Assembly: GCA_023053685.1 (NCBI GenBank)
Contig: JALIGW010000022.1
Span: forward strand, 3,549,479 to 3,613,478
Direction: 5' to 3'
Length of the DNA: 64,000 bases
Source of the DNA: Diadophis punctatus similis
Taxonomy: Eukaryota; Chordata; Lepidosauria; Squamata; Dipsadidae
The notes under the pieces: model-generated
Told to the model about the DNA's origin: nothing
The model's database searches: none
What the model saw: the letters and a program-made list of their open reading frames with translations, nothing else
Made by a program: the position numbers and the translations under genes
Shown: piece after piece, positions 45,096-53,765 of the stretch
Layout: every line of letters begins with the position of its first letter
Position numbering within the stretch: position 1 is the first letter of the stretch

Positions 45096-48000
45096 CCCAA
45101 CAAACCCACATCAGGTGTGGGTGCTGCAGCATTTATCGAACCCTTGCTTGGAGGAAAGTCCCTGCCCAAACCATGACTCTGGGGTGGGGAAAATAGGTTA
45201 GGTGATCCTTGACTTAAGAGCCACAATTGGATCTGGAACGTCTGTTGCTAAGCAATGCTAAGCATCCGATTTTATGATTTTTTTAAAAAACCGGGATCAT
45301 TAATTGATTGTACGGACGTTAAGCAGACCACACCGTCGTTAAGCAAATCCAGCTTTGCCCCCCATTGACTTTGCTGATTGGAAGCCAGCTGGGAAGGTTT
45401 TGACCATAGGATTGTGGTCCCACCGAGCAACATATGGGGCCCCGAGTCGGGTTGCTTTGTGGAAGTTAAGTGTATTGTGTGAATTGACTCCACTGTGGTT
45501 GGGAAGCTGCAGTTGGTTGAGGTCTCAGTGTTTTCATGTGACTCTCGTTCCATCAACTCTGGTCTGGTGATCTCGCTGCGATGCATGGAAACTGGCTGTT
45601 CTCGGGTGTCAAAATGCTCTCGGGTGTTCCCAAGGCAAAGATATACCGTATTTTTCGGAGTATAAGACGCACCGGAGTATAAGACGCACCTTAGTTTTGG
45701 GGATAGGAAAATAGGGGGAAAAATCTACCTACCAGGTATTCATCTGGCTAGCGTCCTTAGTCTGTTCAGCTTCAGCACATTATTTTATCCCCTGGTTAGG
45801 GCTGAAAAAACCTTTTTCAGAGGGAGAAGGAATGAAAACAAGCCTGCAAAGACGGAGTTAGCACCTCCTTAGGGCTGGGGAAAAAAGCTTCGGAAAAGCT
45901 ACATTCGGAGTATAAGACGCACCCAAATTTTCAGCCTCTTTTAGGGAGGAAAAAGGTGCGTTTTACACTCCGAAAAATACGGTAATCTTGGTGCTCTCTG
46001 AACTTGGTTGTTTTCTTACAGACGTTTCTCAACCAAACTAGGTAACATCATCAGCGCTAGAAGGGAGCGGGTTTTGCGGAGAGGAGGAGGAGGAGGAAGG
46101 AAGGAAGCAGGAGGAGGACTGTGGGGTTCTTGGGGTTCTCTGAACTTGGTAATTTTCTTGCAGACATTTCATGACCAAACTAGGTAACATCATCAGCGCT
46201 AGAATGGAGCGGGTTTTGCAGAGAGGAGGAGAAGGAAGGAAGGAAGCAGGAGGAGGACCGTGGGGTTCTTGGGGTTCTCTGAACTTGGTAATTTTCTTGC
46301 AGACATTTCATGACCAAACTAGGTAACATCATCAGGACCAGAAGGGAGTGGGGTTTGCAGAGTGGAGGAGGAGGAAAAAGAGGAGCAGAACTGTGAGGTT
46401 CTGAGAGTTCTCTGAACTGGATTGTTTTCTTGCACATATTTCATGATCCAACAGGGTAACGTCATCAGCTCTGGAAGGAAGTGGGGTTTATTTACAGAGA
46501 GTAAACGCTACTCCCTTCTAGCGCTGATGCTGTTACCTAGTTCGGTCATGAAATGTCTGAAAAGCACAAAGAATTTAAACCCTGAGCTACAAATATTCTC
46601 CTCTGCTGCCAAAAGGGGTATTGCAACTCACCCCTTCTTGCCAGATTTGATCCAGTAAGAAGAACATCGGGAAAAACTCGCCAAAGGAGACAGTGGAAAC
46701 ATACAGGCTTTCTGCCATTCTGGTTTTGCGCAATGCCGTCTTTCCGGAATTCACGTTACTTTGTGGATAGTTTCAAACCCATCTTCAGAGATGTTAAAAC
46801 CCCATCGGCTTCGACAAGAAAAGAGGATGGGATGGAAAGAGACAATTCGGCGCTCGGAAAATATGTTTTTCTTCCAGATATTTTTATGATTATTTCTGTT
46901 TGGCCAAGACCGAGCAGGACCAATTGGGGAGGAGCATTCGCCGTTTTCCCGCGATGGTTCCCGCATCACCGCACCTGTTCGGCATGCACCTGAAAAGACT
47001 GATGGCCCGTTGAATTGAGCAGGAGGGCTGAACTGATTCCTTATGCGTAGCCGCTTGTCTGCCTTCCCGCCGGTTGCGGACTCTGGCCACGCCGTGTGCC
47101 GCTGGTAATTGAGCTTAAAAGGCGTAAGTGAGCCAGACAGTTTTTGACAGCTCCACGCCGAACGGCTCAGCTGACATGGAGGAGGAGGAGGAGGAGGAGG
47201 AGGATGGGGGTGGCACGGAGAACCGGGTTGCTAGTTCCCTCCGTACATGGGATGGGGGAGAATGGATGACTTCCTTTGCATATAAATTGACTAATTAAAA
47301 CACAGCCTTGCGAGTAGACCAGATAAGAAAACTGGAAAAGATGAGCTAATTGTCCTTTATGGTCAAGCTGCCTTAACAGAACCTGGCAAGCCTGAAAGTA
47401 CCAATCTCCCACCGTCTCTTTTTATCACCTGATTCATCATCATCATCTTTTAAACGACCCCATAATCCCTTGCGGGGTGGGGTCTGGAGCTAGCAGTGTT
47501 TTAATGGCCGGATGCCTTTCCTGTCACCAATGCGGAGTTTTGTTCAGCAGAGATATTCTCATTGTGCCCAGAGAGAGAAATATCTGCCTCTACCTAGGAT
47601 CGAACTCACAGCCTCCTGATTGTGAGGCGAGAGCGCCACCTCTAGGCCAACGCCCCACTCTTCTTTTTATCACCTGATTAGGAAAGGGAAACCTTTTCTG
47701 AGTTTATTTTTCTGTGTCTGTTGTGCAGCTGAGGGTTTCTGGCTCCTTTATCTTACCGTAGGCGAGGCAGCGTCTGTCTGTTTCCCGAGGTCGTTCTCGC
47801 ATACAGATAGTCCTCGACTTACGACAGTTCATTTAGCGACCGACCGAAGTGACAACGGCCCTGGAAAATGTGAATTACAATCATTTTCCACAGGACCATT
47901 GCACACAATCTCCATGGTTGCGTGATCAAAAATCAGATACTTCGCAACTGACTCGTAGGGCCAGGGGATGTGAACTTTGATCGCATGACCGTGGGGGGAG

Positions 48001-48348
48001 GCTGCAACGGTCGTTAAGTGTGGAAAACAGGCGTAAGTCCCTTTTTCCAAGGGCGCTGAAACTTTGAATGGTTGTAGGGCATTAATTGAAGACTGTGCCA
48101 TGGGGGTAATTGAGACCTGGGATAGTGGTCCTATCAGGGAGGGGCAGAGAGCAAGGCCTGTGCTGCCCCCCCCCCCAAAAAAATCTGTTTGGAAGGGGTC
48201 TTTTCCTTCCCTCTTTCCTGCTTTTAACCATCTCCCCTTCTCTTGATCCCTGCAGCTTCAGCAATGCATTGCCACTGCGCAACGAGCGGCCGAAACCATC
48301 TTCCGCTTCTACCAAGACGCTGCGTGCAGGAAGTACTCCAAGTGGTGA
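29671..48348 (+). CDS. EXOSC5: EXOSC5 (RRP46), RNA exosome core subunit (gene span)
   Basis: Six exons on the plus strand join into 223 residues (human 235): 29671-29782, 30830-30943, 34377-34498, 36143-36283, 38782-38871, 48256-48348. All phases close. The protein has an RNase PH fold and is one of six subunits forming the non-catalytic ring of the nuclear and cytoplasmic RNA exosome. Conserved blocks include [12 protein letters not shown] (21-32), [19 protein letters not shown] (39-57), [38 protein letters not shown] and [14 protein letters not shown]. The start is the first in-frame ATG after the CpG-rich promoter, preceded by GGCAGC; the N-terminus is shorter than in human. Intron 3 looks U12-type. 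Intron 5 is 9.4 kb and full of repeats. Confidence 0.95.
30147..30256. mobile_element. hAT-type palindromic element, EXOSC5 intron 1
   Basis: CGGGGCTCTCCAACC to GTTGGAGACCCCTG. Flanks are GTTTAAAC (30139-30146) and GTTTAAAA (30257-30264). Confidence 0.75.
30381..30640. mobile_element. Foldback element, GAAACGTCTTC family, copy 2
   Basis: A clean inverted repeat: CCCAAAGGTGCTTTTCCAAG, GAAGACGTTTCGCTTCTCAT and CAAGAAGCTTCTTCAG on the left, mirrored on the right, ending CTTGAGAATCTCC. EXOSC5 intron 1. Confidence 0.8.
30830..30943 (+). CDS. EXOSC5: EXOSC5 exon 2
   Basis: Residues 38-75 plus one base of G76, a conserved RNase PH strand-turn region ending [12 protein letters not shown]. The acceptor is TTCTTTCCAG and the donor GTGAGG. 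Confidence 0.95.
31060..31305 (-). mobile_element. SINE-B copy with duplicated body
   Basis: Contains CTTTCATGCCTAAAGCGGGA and again CTTTCATGCCTAAGGCGGGA, two body units about 67 bases apart. Confidence 0.7.
31813..31945 (+). repeat. (TTCC)n microsatellite
   Basis: About 25 uninterrupted CCTT units after a short CCCT run, inside SINE sequence in EXOSC5 intron 2. Confidence 0.9.
32100..32235. mobile_element. 136-bp hAT-type palindrome inserted in a SINE
   Basis: CAGTGTTTCCCAACCTTGAC to GTTGGGAAACACTG, with perfect target duplication GCTTAGAG (32092-32099 and 32236-32243). The target is SINE-A. Confidence 0.9.
32793..33158. mobile_element. TA-flanked foldback element
   Basis: CAGGTAGTCCTCGAGGTTAG to GTCGAGGACTCCCTGTA, EXOSC5 intron 2. 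Confidence 0.7.
33213..33735 (-). mobile_element. CR1 LINE fragment, ORF2 end and 3' UTR
   Basis: The minus strand encodes [37 protein letters not shown] and [15 protein letters not shown], then a frameshift. A plus-strand frame over it is a shadow. Confidence 0.85.
33884..34290. mobile_element. TA-flanked foldback element, degraded
   Basis: GTCTTTGACTTACAGCC to GGTCATAAGCCGAGGGCTGC, with the internal GGTCACGTGATCAAAAT motif. Confidence 0.6.
34377..34498 (+). CDS. EXOSC5: EXOSC5 exon 3
   Basis: Residues 76-116, ending [12 protein letters not shown] in phase 0. The donor reads GTATCCTTTTT, the U12-type consensus, instead of GTRAGT. Reading through it would add [12 protein letters not shown] and then stop. 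Confidence 0.93.
35030..35368 (+). mobile_element. BovB (RTE) LINE 3' end
   Basis: Contains CTTTGGCCACCTAATGAGAA, GGAAGGACTCACTGGAGAAG, GTCGCGATGGGTCGGACACG and ACTAACAACAACAA, the characteristic 3' region of BovB LINEs. EXOSC5 intron 3. Confidence 0.85.
35455..35985. mobile_element. Foldback element with an expanded GTTAAGTGAATC motif
   Basis: Family ends TCCTCGACTTACAACC and GGTCATAAGTTGAAGACTTG. The internal motif GGTCGTTAAGTGAATCGTGT is tandemly repeated about nine times (35550-35745), where normal copies have two or three. Confidence 0.65.
36143..36283 (+). CDS. EXOSC5: EXOSC5 exon 4
   Basis: Residues 117-163: [19 protein letters not shown], then [14 protein letters not shown] and [10 protein letters not shown]. 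The donor is GTGGGA, phase 0 on both sides. Confidence 0.95.
36440..36566. mobile_element. hAT-type palindromic element, EXOSC5 intron 4
   Basis: CATTGTTTCTCAACTTCTGC mirrored by GCAGAAGTTGAGAAACATT around GAATTCCCCAGCCAGG. Target duplication unclear. Confidence 0.6.
36961..37808 (+). repeat. 840-base polypyrimidine tract
   Basis: CTCC, CCCT, CTTT and CTCT words with very few purines, on the transcribed-sense strand of EXOSC5 intron 4. Long Ser/Leu/Pro and Glu/Arg/Gly frames are artefacts. Confidence 0.9.
38427..38660 (-). mobile_element. SINE-A copy
   Basis: From TTTATATACCGCCAC to GCGCCACCTCGGTTC. It ends about 120 bases before EXOSC5 exon 5. Confidence 0.75.
38782..38871 (+). CDS. EXOSC5: EXOSC5 exon 5
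   Basis: Residues 164-193, with [20 protein letters not shown] conserved against human. The acceptor is CTTTCTGCAG and the donor GTGAGG, both phase 0. Confidence 0.95.
39096..39645. mobile_element. Two partial TA-flanked foldback elements
   Basis: First piece ACAGGTAAATGCTCCACTTA to CTTCTGACAAGCC (39096-39311), then CAACATTCCTGTTGCTAAGC onward to GTCACTCCGAACAG. It reads like two inverted partial copies joined at the middle. Confidence 0.6.
39728..39862. mobile_element. 135-bp hAT-type palindrome
   Basis: CAGTGTTTCTGAATCTTGGC and its inverse, with perfect target duplication CTCTAGAC at 39720-39727 and 39863-39870. Confidence 0.9.
40530..40800 (+). mobile_element. CR1 LINE 3' fragment
   Basis: Begins TTCTCCAAAACAACAGAAGG, includes GATGGAAACTAAGCAAGG, and ends GGTTGGACTAGAAGACCTCC. 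Confidence 0.8.
41280..41710. repeat. Foldback-arm minisatellite with one complete palindrome
   Basis: Three direct arm units (GACGTTTCATTACC, AACATCATCAGTGCTGG), the last of which (41553-41635) is mirrored by 41645-41700 (ACTGATGATGTTACCTAGTT, GAAACGTCTGCAAGAAAAC). This shows the ancestral foldback structure. Confidence 0.75.
41870..42610. other. Unassigned EXOSC5 intron 5 sequence
   Basis: Apart from a short foldback fragment (41900-42030) I recognise nothing. A fragment resembling another hAT element (CCCCCAACCTCCGGTCTGTG) follows at 42625. Confidence 0.35.
43044..43640 (+). mobile_element. CR1/L3-like LINE ORF2 end, split by a SINE
   Basis: The 5' part encodes [40 protein letters not shown] and [19 protein letters not shown] (to about 43290). 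SINE-A interrupts; the coding continues at 43517 (ELTTXLCGF-like, [15 protein letters not shown]) and stops at 43616. A sister copy at 61740-62215 is uninterrupted. Confidence 0.8.
43291..43516 (-). mobile_element. SINE-A inserted in a LINE
   Basis: From the GCAATA tail to CACTGCACCACTTCAGCTC. Compared with the sister LINE, about four target bases are missing and no clear target duplication is seen. Confidence 0.8.
43740..43815 (+). repeat. (AAAT)n microsatellite at a LINE tail
   Basis: TAAA/AAAT repeats directly after the LINE 3' end. Confidence 0.9.
43914..44495 (+). mobile_element. Solo LTR, copy 1
   Basis: 582 bases starting TGTTGTGGCC and ending GGTCAGAACA (TG..CA). It contains a TATA-like AATAAAAG at 44231 and a poly(A) signal AATAAA at 44429-44434. 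Flanks GCTGG and GCCGG resemble a 5-bp duplication. No internal retroelement genes are present. The 119-codon Glu-rich frame inside belongs to the LTR and has no recognised product. Confidence 0.7.
45035..45092 (+). repeat. (GT)29 microsatellite
   Basis: Uninterrupted dinucleotide repeat in EXOSC5 intron 5. Confidence 0.95.
45195..45460. mobile_element. TA-flanked foldback element, partial
   Basis: GGTGATCCTTGACTTAAGAG, GTTGCTAAGCAATGC and CATTGACTTTGCTGATTGG. Confidence 0.55.
45644..45984. mobile_element. TA-flanked inverted-repeat element (ATTTTTCGGAGTATAAGA family)
   Basis: Left end CCGTATTTTTCGGAGTATAA, right end ACACTCCGAAAAATACGG, each next to TA. The motif CGGAGTATAAGACGCACC occurs three times. 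Confidence 0.75.
45985..46545 (+). repeat. Foldback-arm minisatellite, EXOSC5 intron 5
   Basis: Four arm units (TTTTCTTGCAGACATTTCAT, AACATCATCAGCGCTAGAA) with GGA/GGAA tracts, closed by one inverted arm (TTCTAGCGCTGATGCTGTTA, 46517-46570). Confidence 0.75.
46575..47160. other. Unassigned EXOSC5 intron 5 sequence
   Basis: No exon, RNA gene or repeat recognised. Small reading frames on both strands lack family motifs. Confidence 0.35.
47425..47668 (-). mobile_element. Possible tRNA-like interspersed repeat
   Basis: Its minus strand begins GGGGCGTTGGCCTAGAGGTG and contains GAGGCTGTGAGTTCGATCCT, resembling a tRNA-derived SINE head. Only one copy is in the window, so the family is uncertain. 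Confidence 0.35.
47805..48090. mobile_element. TA-flanked foldback element
   Basis: ATAGTCCTCGACTTACGACA and, inside, GTGACAACGGCCCTGG and GCAACGGTCGTTAAGTGTG. It ends about 165 bases before EXOSC5 exon 6. Confidence 0.6.
48256..48348 (+). CDS. EXOSC5: EXOSC5 exon 6
   Basis: Residues 194-223 and [23 protein letters not shown] and KYSKW. Human ends RRYSKS, so the final residues are conserved in kind. The acceptor is GATCCCTGCAG. Confidence 0.94.
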   Translation, partial: LQQCIATAQRAAETIFRFYQDAACRKYSKW

Positions 48349-48797
48349 CTGCTCTTACCCCCCCCCATCACCAGTACAATGGGACATTCCTAAGGAAGAG
48401 GGGCTAACACACCCAACCACCTTTCCAGCAGCGGACTCCGCTTTCCAGATGTGCGCGGGCTGCTGTTAACCCAAGTTGGGGAAGCAGCTGGCTGGTGGGA
48501 CGCCAACAAGCTAGGAATGCTGGCTACCTAAGCACCGACAACCCTCAGCACCCAGGATTTCGAAAATACACGTTAAATATCAACTTCCTGCCTCCAGAAA
48601 AAGTTACTGGATCCAGTTCGATTCTTGCTCGCTTTTACCTTTTTTTCCCCCCACGCAACTGATTTAGCCCTGATCCTGTTCTCTTCTTCGCGGAGTTATT
48701 TCTCTTTCCTCCTTGTCTCCTGCCTGAAATAATCACGCTGGGTTTTGGCAAAGCCAGCCACACGTCATCTTCTTCCCTGCCATGACCAGGAAGAAGT

Positions 48798-49323
48798 AAA
48801 GGAAGAATTCTTCCTGGATTTGCTTAAAGGAAGAATTTATCCTGGTTTGCTTAAAGGAAGAATTTATCCTGGATTTGCTTAAAGGAAGAATTTATCCTGG
48901 ATTTGTTTAAAGGAAGAATTTATCCTGGATTTGCTTAAAGGAACAATTCATCCTGGTTTGCTTAAAGGAAGAATTCATCCTGGATTTGCTTAAACCAAGG
49001 AAGAATTTATCCTGGTTTGCTTAAAGGAAGAATTCATCCTGGATTTGCTTAAAGGAAGAATTTATCCTGGTTTGCTTAAAGGAAGAATTCGTCCTGGTTT
49101 GCTTAAAGGAAGAATTCATCCTGGTTTGCTTAAAGGAAGAATTCATCCTGGTTTGCTTAAAGGAAGAATTTATCCTGGTTTGCTTAAAGGAAGAATTTAT
49201 CCTGGTTTGCTTAAAGGAAGAATTCATCCTGGTTTGCTTAAAGGAAGAAATTATCCTGGTTTGCTTAAAGGAAGAATTCATCCTGGTTTGCTTAAAGGAA
49301 GAATTCATTCTGCTTTGCTTAAT
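48798..49323 (+). repeat. 27/28-bp minisatellite downstream of EXOSC5
   Basis: About 19 units of GGAAGAATTYATCCTGG then TTTGCTTAAA. Early units are 28 bases (GGATTTGC), later ones 27. Because 27 is divisible by three, both strands carry open repetitive frames (LLKGRIHPG and SSFKQTRMN). No start context or domain supports a protein. Confidence 0.93.
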
Positions 49324-49424
49324 GCTTGCCATTTTTTTTTTTATCTCTTGCATGTCAGTTATTAGTTTGGCTCGTACATCACCCGAAGCTACCAATTTTG
49401 ATCGGCTGGCTTGATGGCAGGGGG

Positions 49425-49475
49425 TTGGACTAGAAGACCTCCAAGGTCCATTCCGTTATTCGATTCTGCTTGGTT
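49425..49475 (+). mobile_element. CR1 3'-end remnant
   Basis: GGGGGTTGGACTAGAAGACC then TCCAAGGTCCATTCC. Confidence 0.55.
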
Positions 49476-49717
49476 GGAGAAGCAGCATGCCTGGGCCAAG
49501 GTTCACCAGCCTTTTGTGGGTCACCTGGAAATGGTCAAGTTTCTGTGCAAAATGTCATCTTGCTAGCAGCCCTTTTTGAGACGTAAATCTCCAAGCCATT
49601 TTAAAGAATAATTAAATTTTGGGATGTTGAAGGCGGGAGAAACAGATAACAGGACTTCAGGAATCTGTTAAATTCTCCCCCCCCCCATTTTTTTTAAAAA
49701 ATTCCTAATCAGTAGAG

Positions 49718-49853
49718 CAGTGTTTCCCAACCTTGGCAAGTTGAAGATGTCTGGACTTCAACTCCCAGAATTCCCCAGCCAGCATTCGCTGGCTGGGGAA
49801 TTCTGGGAGTGGAAGTCCAGACATCTTCAACTTGCCAAGGTTGGGAAACACTG
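49718..49853. mobile_element. 136-bp hAT-type palindrome
   Basis: CAGTGTTTCCCAACCTTGGC and its inverse, with perfect target duplication CAGTAGAG (49710-49717 and 49854-49861). It differs from the copy at 32100 at four positions. Confidence 0.9.
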
Positions 49854-49983
49854 CAGTAGAGGGAGCTGCAACCCCGCAGAAGAATTTCAGAGCTGCGACA
49901 CCCTCTATTAATGAAGGGGAAAAACTGCCGTTGATTGAGGACTCTGGACTTTTTGTTGCCTCTGTAAAGAAATGAATGTCACG

Positions 49984-49989
49984 AATAAA
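49984..49989 (+). promoter_or_regulatory. EXOSC5: Possible EXOSC5 poly(A) signal
   Basis: The first canonical AATAAA downstream of the EXOSC5 stop, 1.6 kb away. A variant ATTAAA lies at 49611-49616. If either is used, the 27-bp minisatellite at 48798-49323 would be part of the 3' UTR. Confidence 0.3.
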
Positions 49990-50194
49990 ATAGCAAAGAG
50001 AAAATCTCAGCTCGGCCCTATTTTTTTGGAGCGAAACCTTGTTATCTTGGGAAGAGTTTGCGGACCACGGCAGATCGAGGGTGGGTGAGATCAAGTGATT
50101 GTTGTGGTGCACATTTTATATACAGCACGACACGTTAAAAAAAGGGCAGGGCGTCAGTCACATGTCGGGGCTGCCATCTTGACTGTGTTTTTTA

Positions 50195-50330
50195 AGTTGT
50201 GAATGCTCCAACACTGGAAGTTTTTAAGAAGAGATTGGACAACCATTTGTCTGAAATGGTATAGGATTTCCTGTTTGAGCAGGGGGTTGGACTAGAAGAC
50301 CTCCAAGGTCCCTTCCAACTCTTGTTATTT
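50195..50330 (+). mobile_element. CR1 LINE 3' end
   Basis: GAATGCTCCAACACTGGAAG, GAAATGGTATAGGATTTCC and GGTCCCTTCCAACTC, directly followed by the ATTCT array. Confidence 0.85.
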
Positions 50331-51664
50331 CTATTCTATTCTATTCTATTTATTTTATTCTATTCTATTCTATTCTAAATTCTTCTATATTCCATTCTAT
50401 TTATTTTATTCTAGTTTCTTCTATTCTATATTCTATTCTATTTTCCTCCTATACTATTCTATTCTATTCTATTCTATTCTATTCTATATTCCATTCCATT
50501 CTATTCTACTCTATTCATTCTATTTATTTTATTCTATTCTATTCTATTTATTTTATTCTATTTATTTTATTCTATTTTCTTCTATTCTATATTCTATTCT
50601 ATATTATACTATTCTATATTCTATATTCCTCTATTCTATTCTATTTTATTCTATTCTATTCTGTTCTATTTATTCTATTCTATTCTATTCCATTCCATTC
50701 CATTCTATTCTATTCTATTCTATTCTATATTCCATTCCATTCCATTCTATTCTATTCTATTTTCTTCTATTCTATATTCCATTCCATTCCATTCTATTCT
50801 ATTCTATTTTCTTCTATTCTATATTCCATTCCATTCCATTCCATTCCATTCCATTCTATTCTATTCTATTCTATTCTATTCTATTCTATTCTATTCTATT
50901 CTTTTCTATTCTATATTCCATTCCATTCCATTCCATTCTATTCTATTCTATTTTCTTCTATTCTATATTCCATTCCATTCCATTCTATTCTATTCTATTC
51001 TATTCTATTCTATTCTATATTCCATTCCATTCCATTCTATTCTATTCTATATTCCATTCCATTCTATTCTATTCTATTCCATTCCATTCCATTCTATTCT
51101 ATATTCCATTCCATTCCATTCTATTCTATTCTATTCTATTCTATATTCCATTCCATTCCATTCCATTCCATTCTATTCTATTCTATTCTATTCCATTCCA
51201 TTCCATTCCATTCTATTCTATTCTATTCTATTCCATTCCATTCCATTCCATTCCATTCCATTCTATTCTATATTCCATTCCATTCCATTCCATTCCATTC
51301 TATTCTATTCTATTCTATATTCCATTCCATTCCATTCTATTCCATTCCATTCCATTCCATTCCATTCCATTCCATTCCATTCCATTCCATTCCATTCCAT
51401 TCTATTCTATATTCCATTCCATTCCATTCCATTCCATTCTATTCTATTCTATATTCCATTCCATTCCATTCTATTCTATTCTATTCTATTCTATATTCCA
51501 TTCCATTCCATTCTATTCTATTCTATTCTATTCTATATTCCATTCCATTCCATTCTATTCTATTCTATTCTATTCTATATTCCATTCCATTCCATTCCAT
51601 TCCATTCTATTCTATTCTATATTCCATTCCATTCCATTCTATTCTATTCTATTCTATTCTATTC
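50326..51664 (+). repeat. 1.3-kb ATTCT/ATTCC pentanucleotide array
   Basis: Starts at the CR1 tail as ATTCT with TTTAT and TTTCTTC variants and becomes a mosaic of alternating ATTCT and ATTCC blocks linked by TATATTCCATTCC, suggesting a higher-order repeat. It lies between EXOSC5 and TMEM91. Confidence 0.95.
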
Positions 51665-51917
51665 AAGTGACTGAGGTTGGGAAACGTTGCCCTAAGCTGT
51701 GAGCAGAACATAATTGTGGGATGTGATGCATGAATTCAGACACTGATTGTGTTTATCCTTCGGGGTTTATTTAAGGATCTATCAGCAACCGGTTCCCACG
51801 AGAGCTTTCTTCATTTTACCTTGTTTTTCTCTGGCTGACCACGTTATGCAAATCCACCTTGTTTGGTTGCTGCGGAGTTCTCTGCAATGCCCAAACCCTG
51901 AAATTAGGATAATTCAG

Positions 51918-52296
51918 TACAGGGAATCCTCGACTTACGACGCCAATCGCGTCCAAACTTTCTGTTCTTAAGCGAGACATTCCTTAAGTGAACTTTGCCC
52001 CATTTTACGACTTTGCTCGCCACGGTTGTTAAGTGAATCGTGGCAGTTGTTAAGTCAGCAACGAGGTTGTGAAGCCAATCCGGCTTCCTCCTTGACTTTG
52101 CTCGTTAGAAGATCACAAAAGGGGGTCACAGGGACCCCCGGGGCGCTGCAACCGTCATAAATGCGAGTCAGTTGCCAATTTTGATCCCGTGACGTGTGTC
52201 GTATGTTTGAAAAATGGCCATAAGTCCCTTTTTGCAGTGCCGTGGTAACTTTGGACGGTCGCTAAATGAACTGTTGTAAGTCGAGGACTACCTGGA
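51918..52296. mobile_element. TA-flanked foldback element
   Basis: TACAGGGAATCCTCGACTTA to GTCGAGGACTACCTGGA. Confidence 0.7.
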
Positions 52297-52299
52297 TGT

Positions 52300-53080
52300 C
52301 AAAATGAAGCCAGCAAATGCAACCCTCGCTGGTCGCCGAGTTTTGAATCTGCTTCGTGGCTTCCTCCGCTGTTGCAATTCAACCAACAGATATTTCTGCT
52401 CTAGCTTTCCCTCCCCTCCCTCCCTCCCTCCGGAAGACCCAAGACCCGCACACACCCCCTTTGTCACCTTGATGACAAACCTTGAGTTGTGATGGTGTGT
52501 CTGGAATCTACCGCATCTGGCTCATTGTCATTCTCTGGAACTTTCCGGCTTCTTTTTTAATTTGGCATTTTTGGCAAGCAGGGCGCGAAGAGCGTGGGGC
52601 CGGTGCCAACCCACAATCCACTTTGCAATCGTGGCTTGGCACGTGTCAACAGCTCCGGTGGGTGGGTGGGTGAGCTAGGAAAGCAATTGTGAGCTCCCAA
52701 AGGACACTCCCCCCCCCCTCCCCGGTGCCTCCCCCAAGAATTAAATCGGATAGTTCGACTCCCCAATCGCTGCTGTGGTTTTGGGCAGAGCTGAAATGCC
52801 TCTTTCCTAAATTCCAGGACTGGGGATTTTAGAAAAGAGAATATTTTCCTCCTTCCAGGATGGGGGGATGTTTTCTTAATAATTAGCTTTTAATTATTCC
52901 CTCCCCCCTTATCACCACCCACCCACCCCGCAATGAAGTTGCAAGAGACTTCGTTGGACGGAAGAGAGATTGGACCCTCTGCGTTCCTTCGAAGAGCCGT
53001 TTGGGGAAGTCCTTGGCCAAAGCCGAGCATCATCGACCTTAAAAGAGAACTATAGACTGATTTGCCTTTGATTTTCTCAA
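52300..53080. other. Unassigned intergenic sequence
   Basis: No gene or repeat family recognised apart from short C- and CT-rich runs. It lies between EXOSC5 and TMEM91. Confidence 0.35.
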
Positions 53081-53086
53081 AAAATA

Positions 53087-53471
53087 CAGGTAGTCCTCGA
53101 CTTACGACCACGAGGGAGCCCAATGTTTCTTTCGTTAAGCGAGACATTTGTTCGGAGAGCTTTGTCCCATTTTTACAACCTCGCCTCCCCCGTTGTTAAG
53201 CGAATCGCTCCAGTTAAGTTAGTCACACGGCCGTGAAGGGAATCCGTGAATGCCGTGTTGACTTTGCTCATCGGAATTGTGTGACCTTGGGACACAGCGA
53301 CGGTCGTAAGTGTGAACCGGTTGCCAAGTGTCTGAATTTTGATTCACGTGACCGTGGGGATGCGGCACTTTTCGTAAGAGCGAAAAACGGCCATCGGTGA
53401 CTTTTTCCCGTGCCGTTGCAACTTCCAACGGTCACTAAGCGAACGGTTATAAGTCGAGGGCTACCTGCAGC
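53087..53471. mobile_element. TA-flanked foldback element
   Basis: ACAGGTAGTCCTCGACTTAC to AGTCGAGGGCTACCTGCA; about 385 bases. Confidence 0.7.
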
Positions 53472-53539
53472 AGCTCGGGCAAACCCAAATCTTTCAAGAG
53501 GAAAGTCTTGCTCAAAACAATTTGCCTCAATTTGAAGTT

Positions 53540-53765
53540 GTAAATGCTCCAACACTGGAAGTTTTTAAAAAGAGATTGGATAAGCATTTGTCTGAAATGG
53601 GATAGGGTTTCCTGCCTAAGCAGGGGGTTGGACTAGAAGACCTCCAAGGTCCCTTCCAGCTCTTATTCTATTCATTTGTCTGAAATAGTAAAAGGTTTCT
53701 TGGCTGAGCAGGGGGACTAGAAGACCTCCAAGGTCCCTTCCAACTCTGTTATTCTGCCCTATTCC
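53540..53765 (+). mobile_element. Two CR1 3'-end copies in tandem
   Basis: AAATGCTCCAACACTGGAAG to GACCTCCAAGGTCCCTTCC (53540-53665), then a second partial copy from ATTTGTCTGAAATAGTAAAA. Confidence 0.75.

Noticed and set aside
49021..49395. Repeat proteins LLKGRIHPG and SSFKQTRMN on opposite strands
   Set aside because: A consequence of a 27-base period; no start context, signal or family match.
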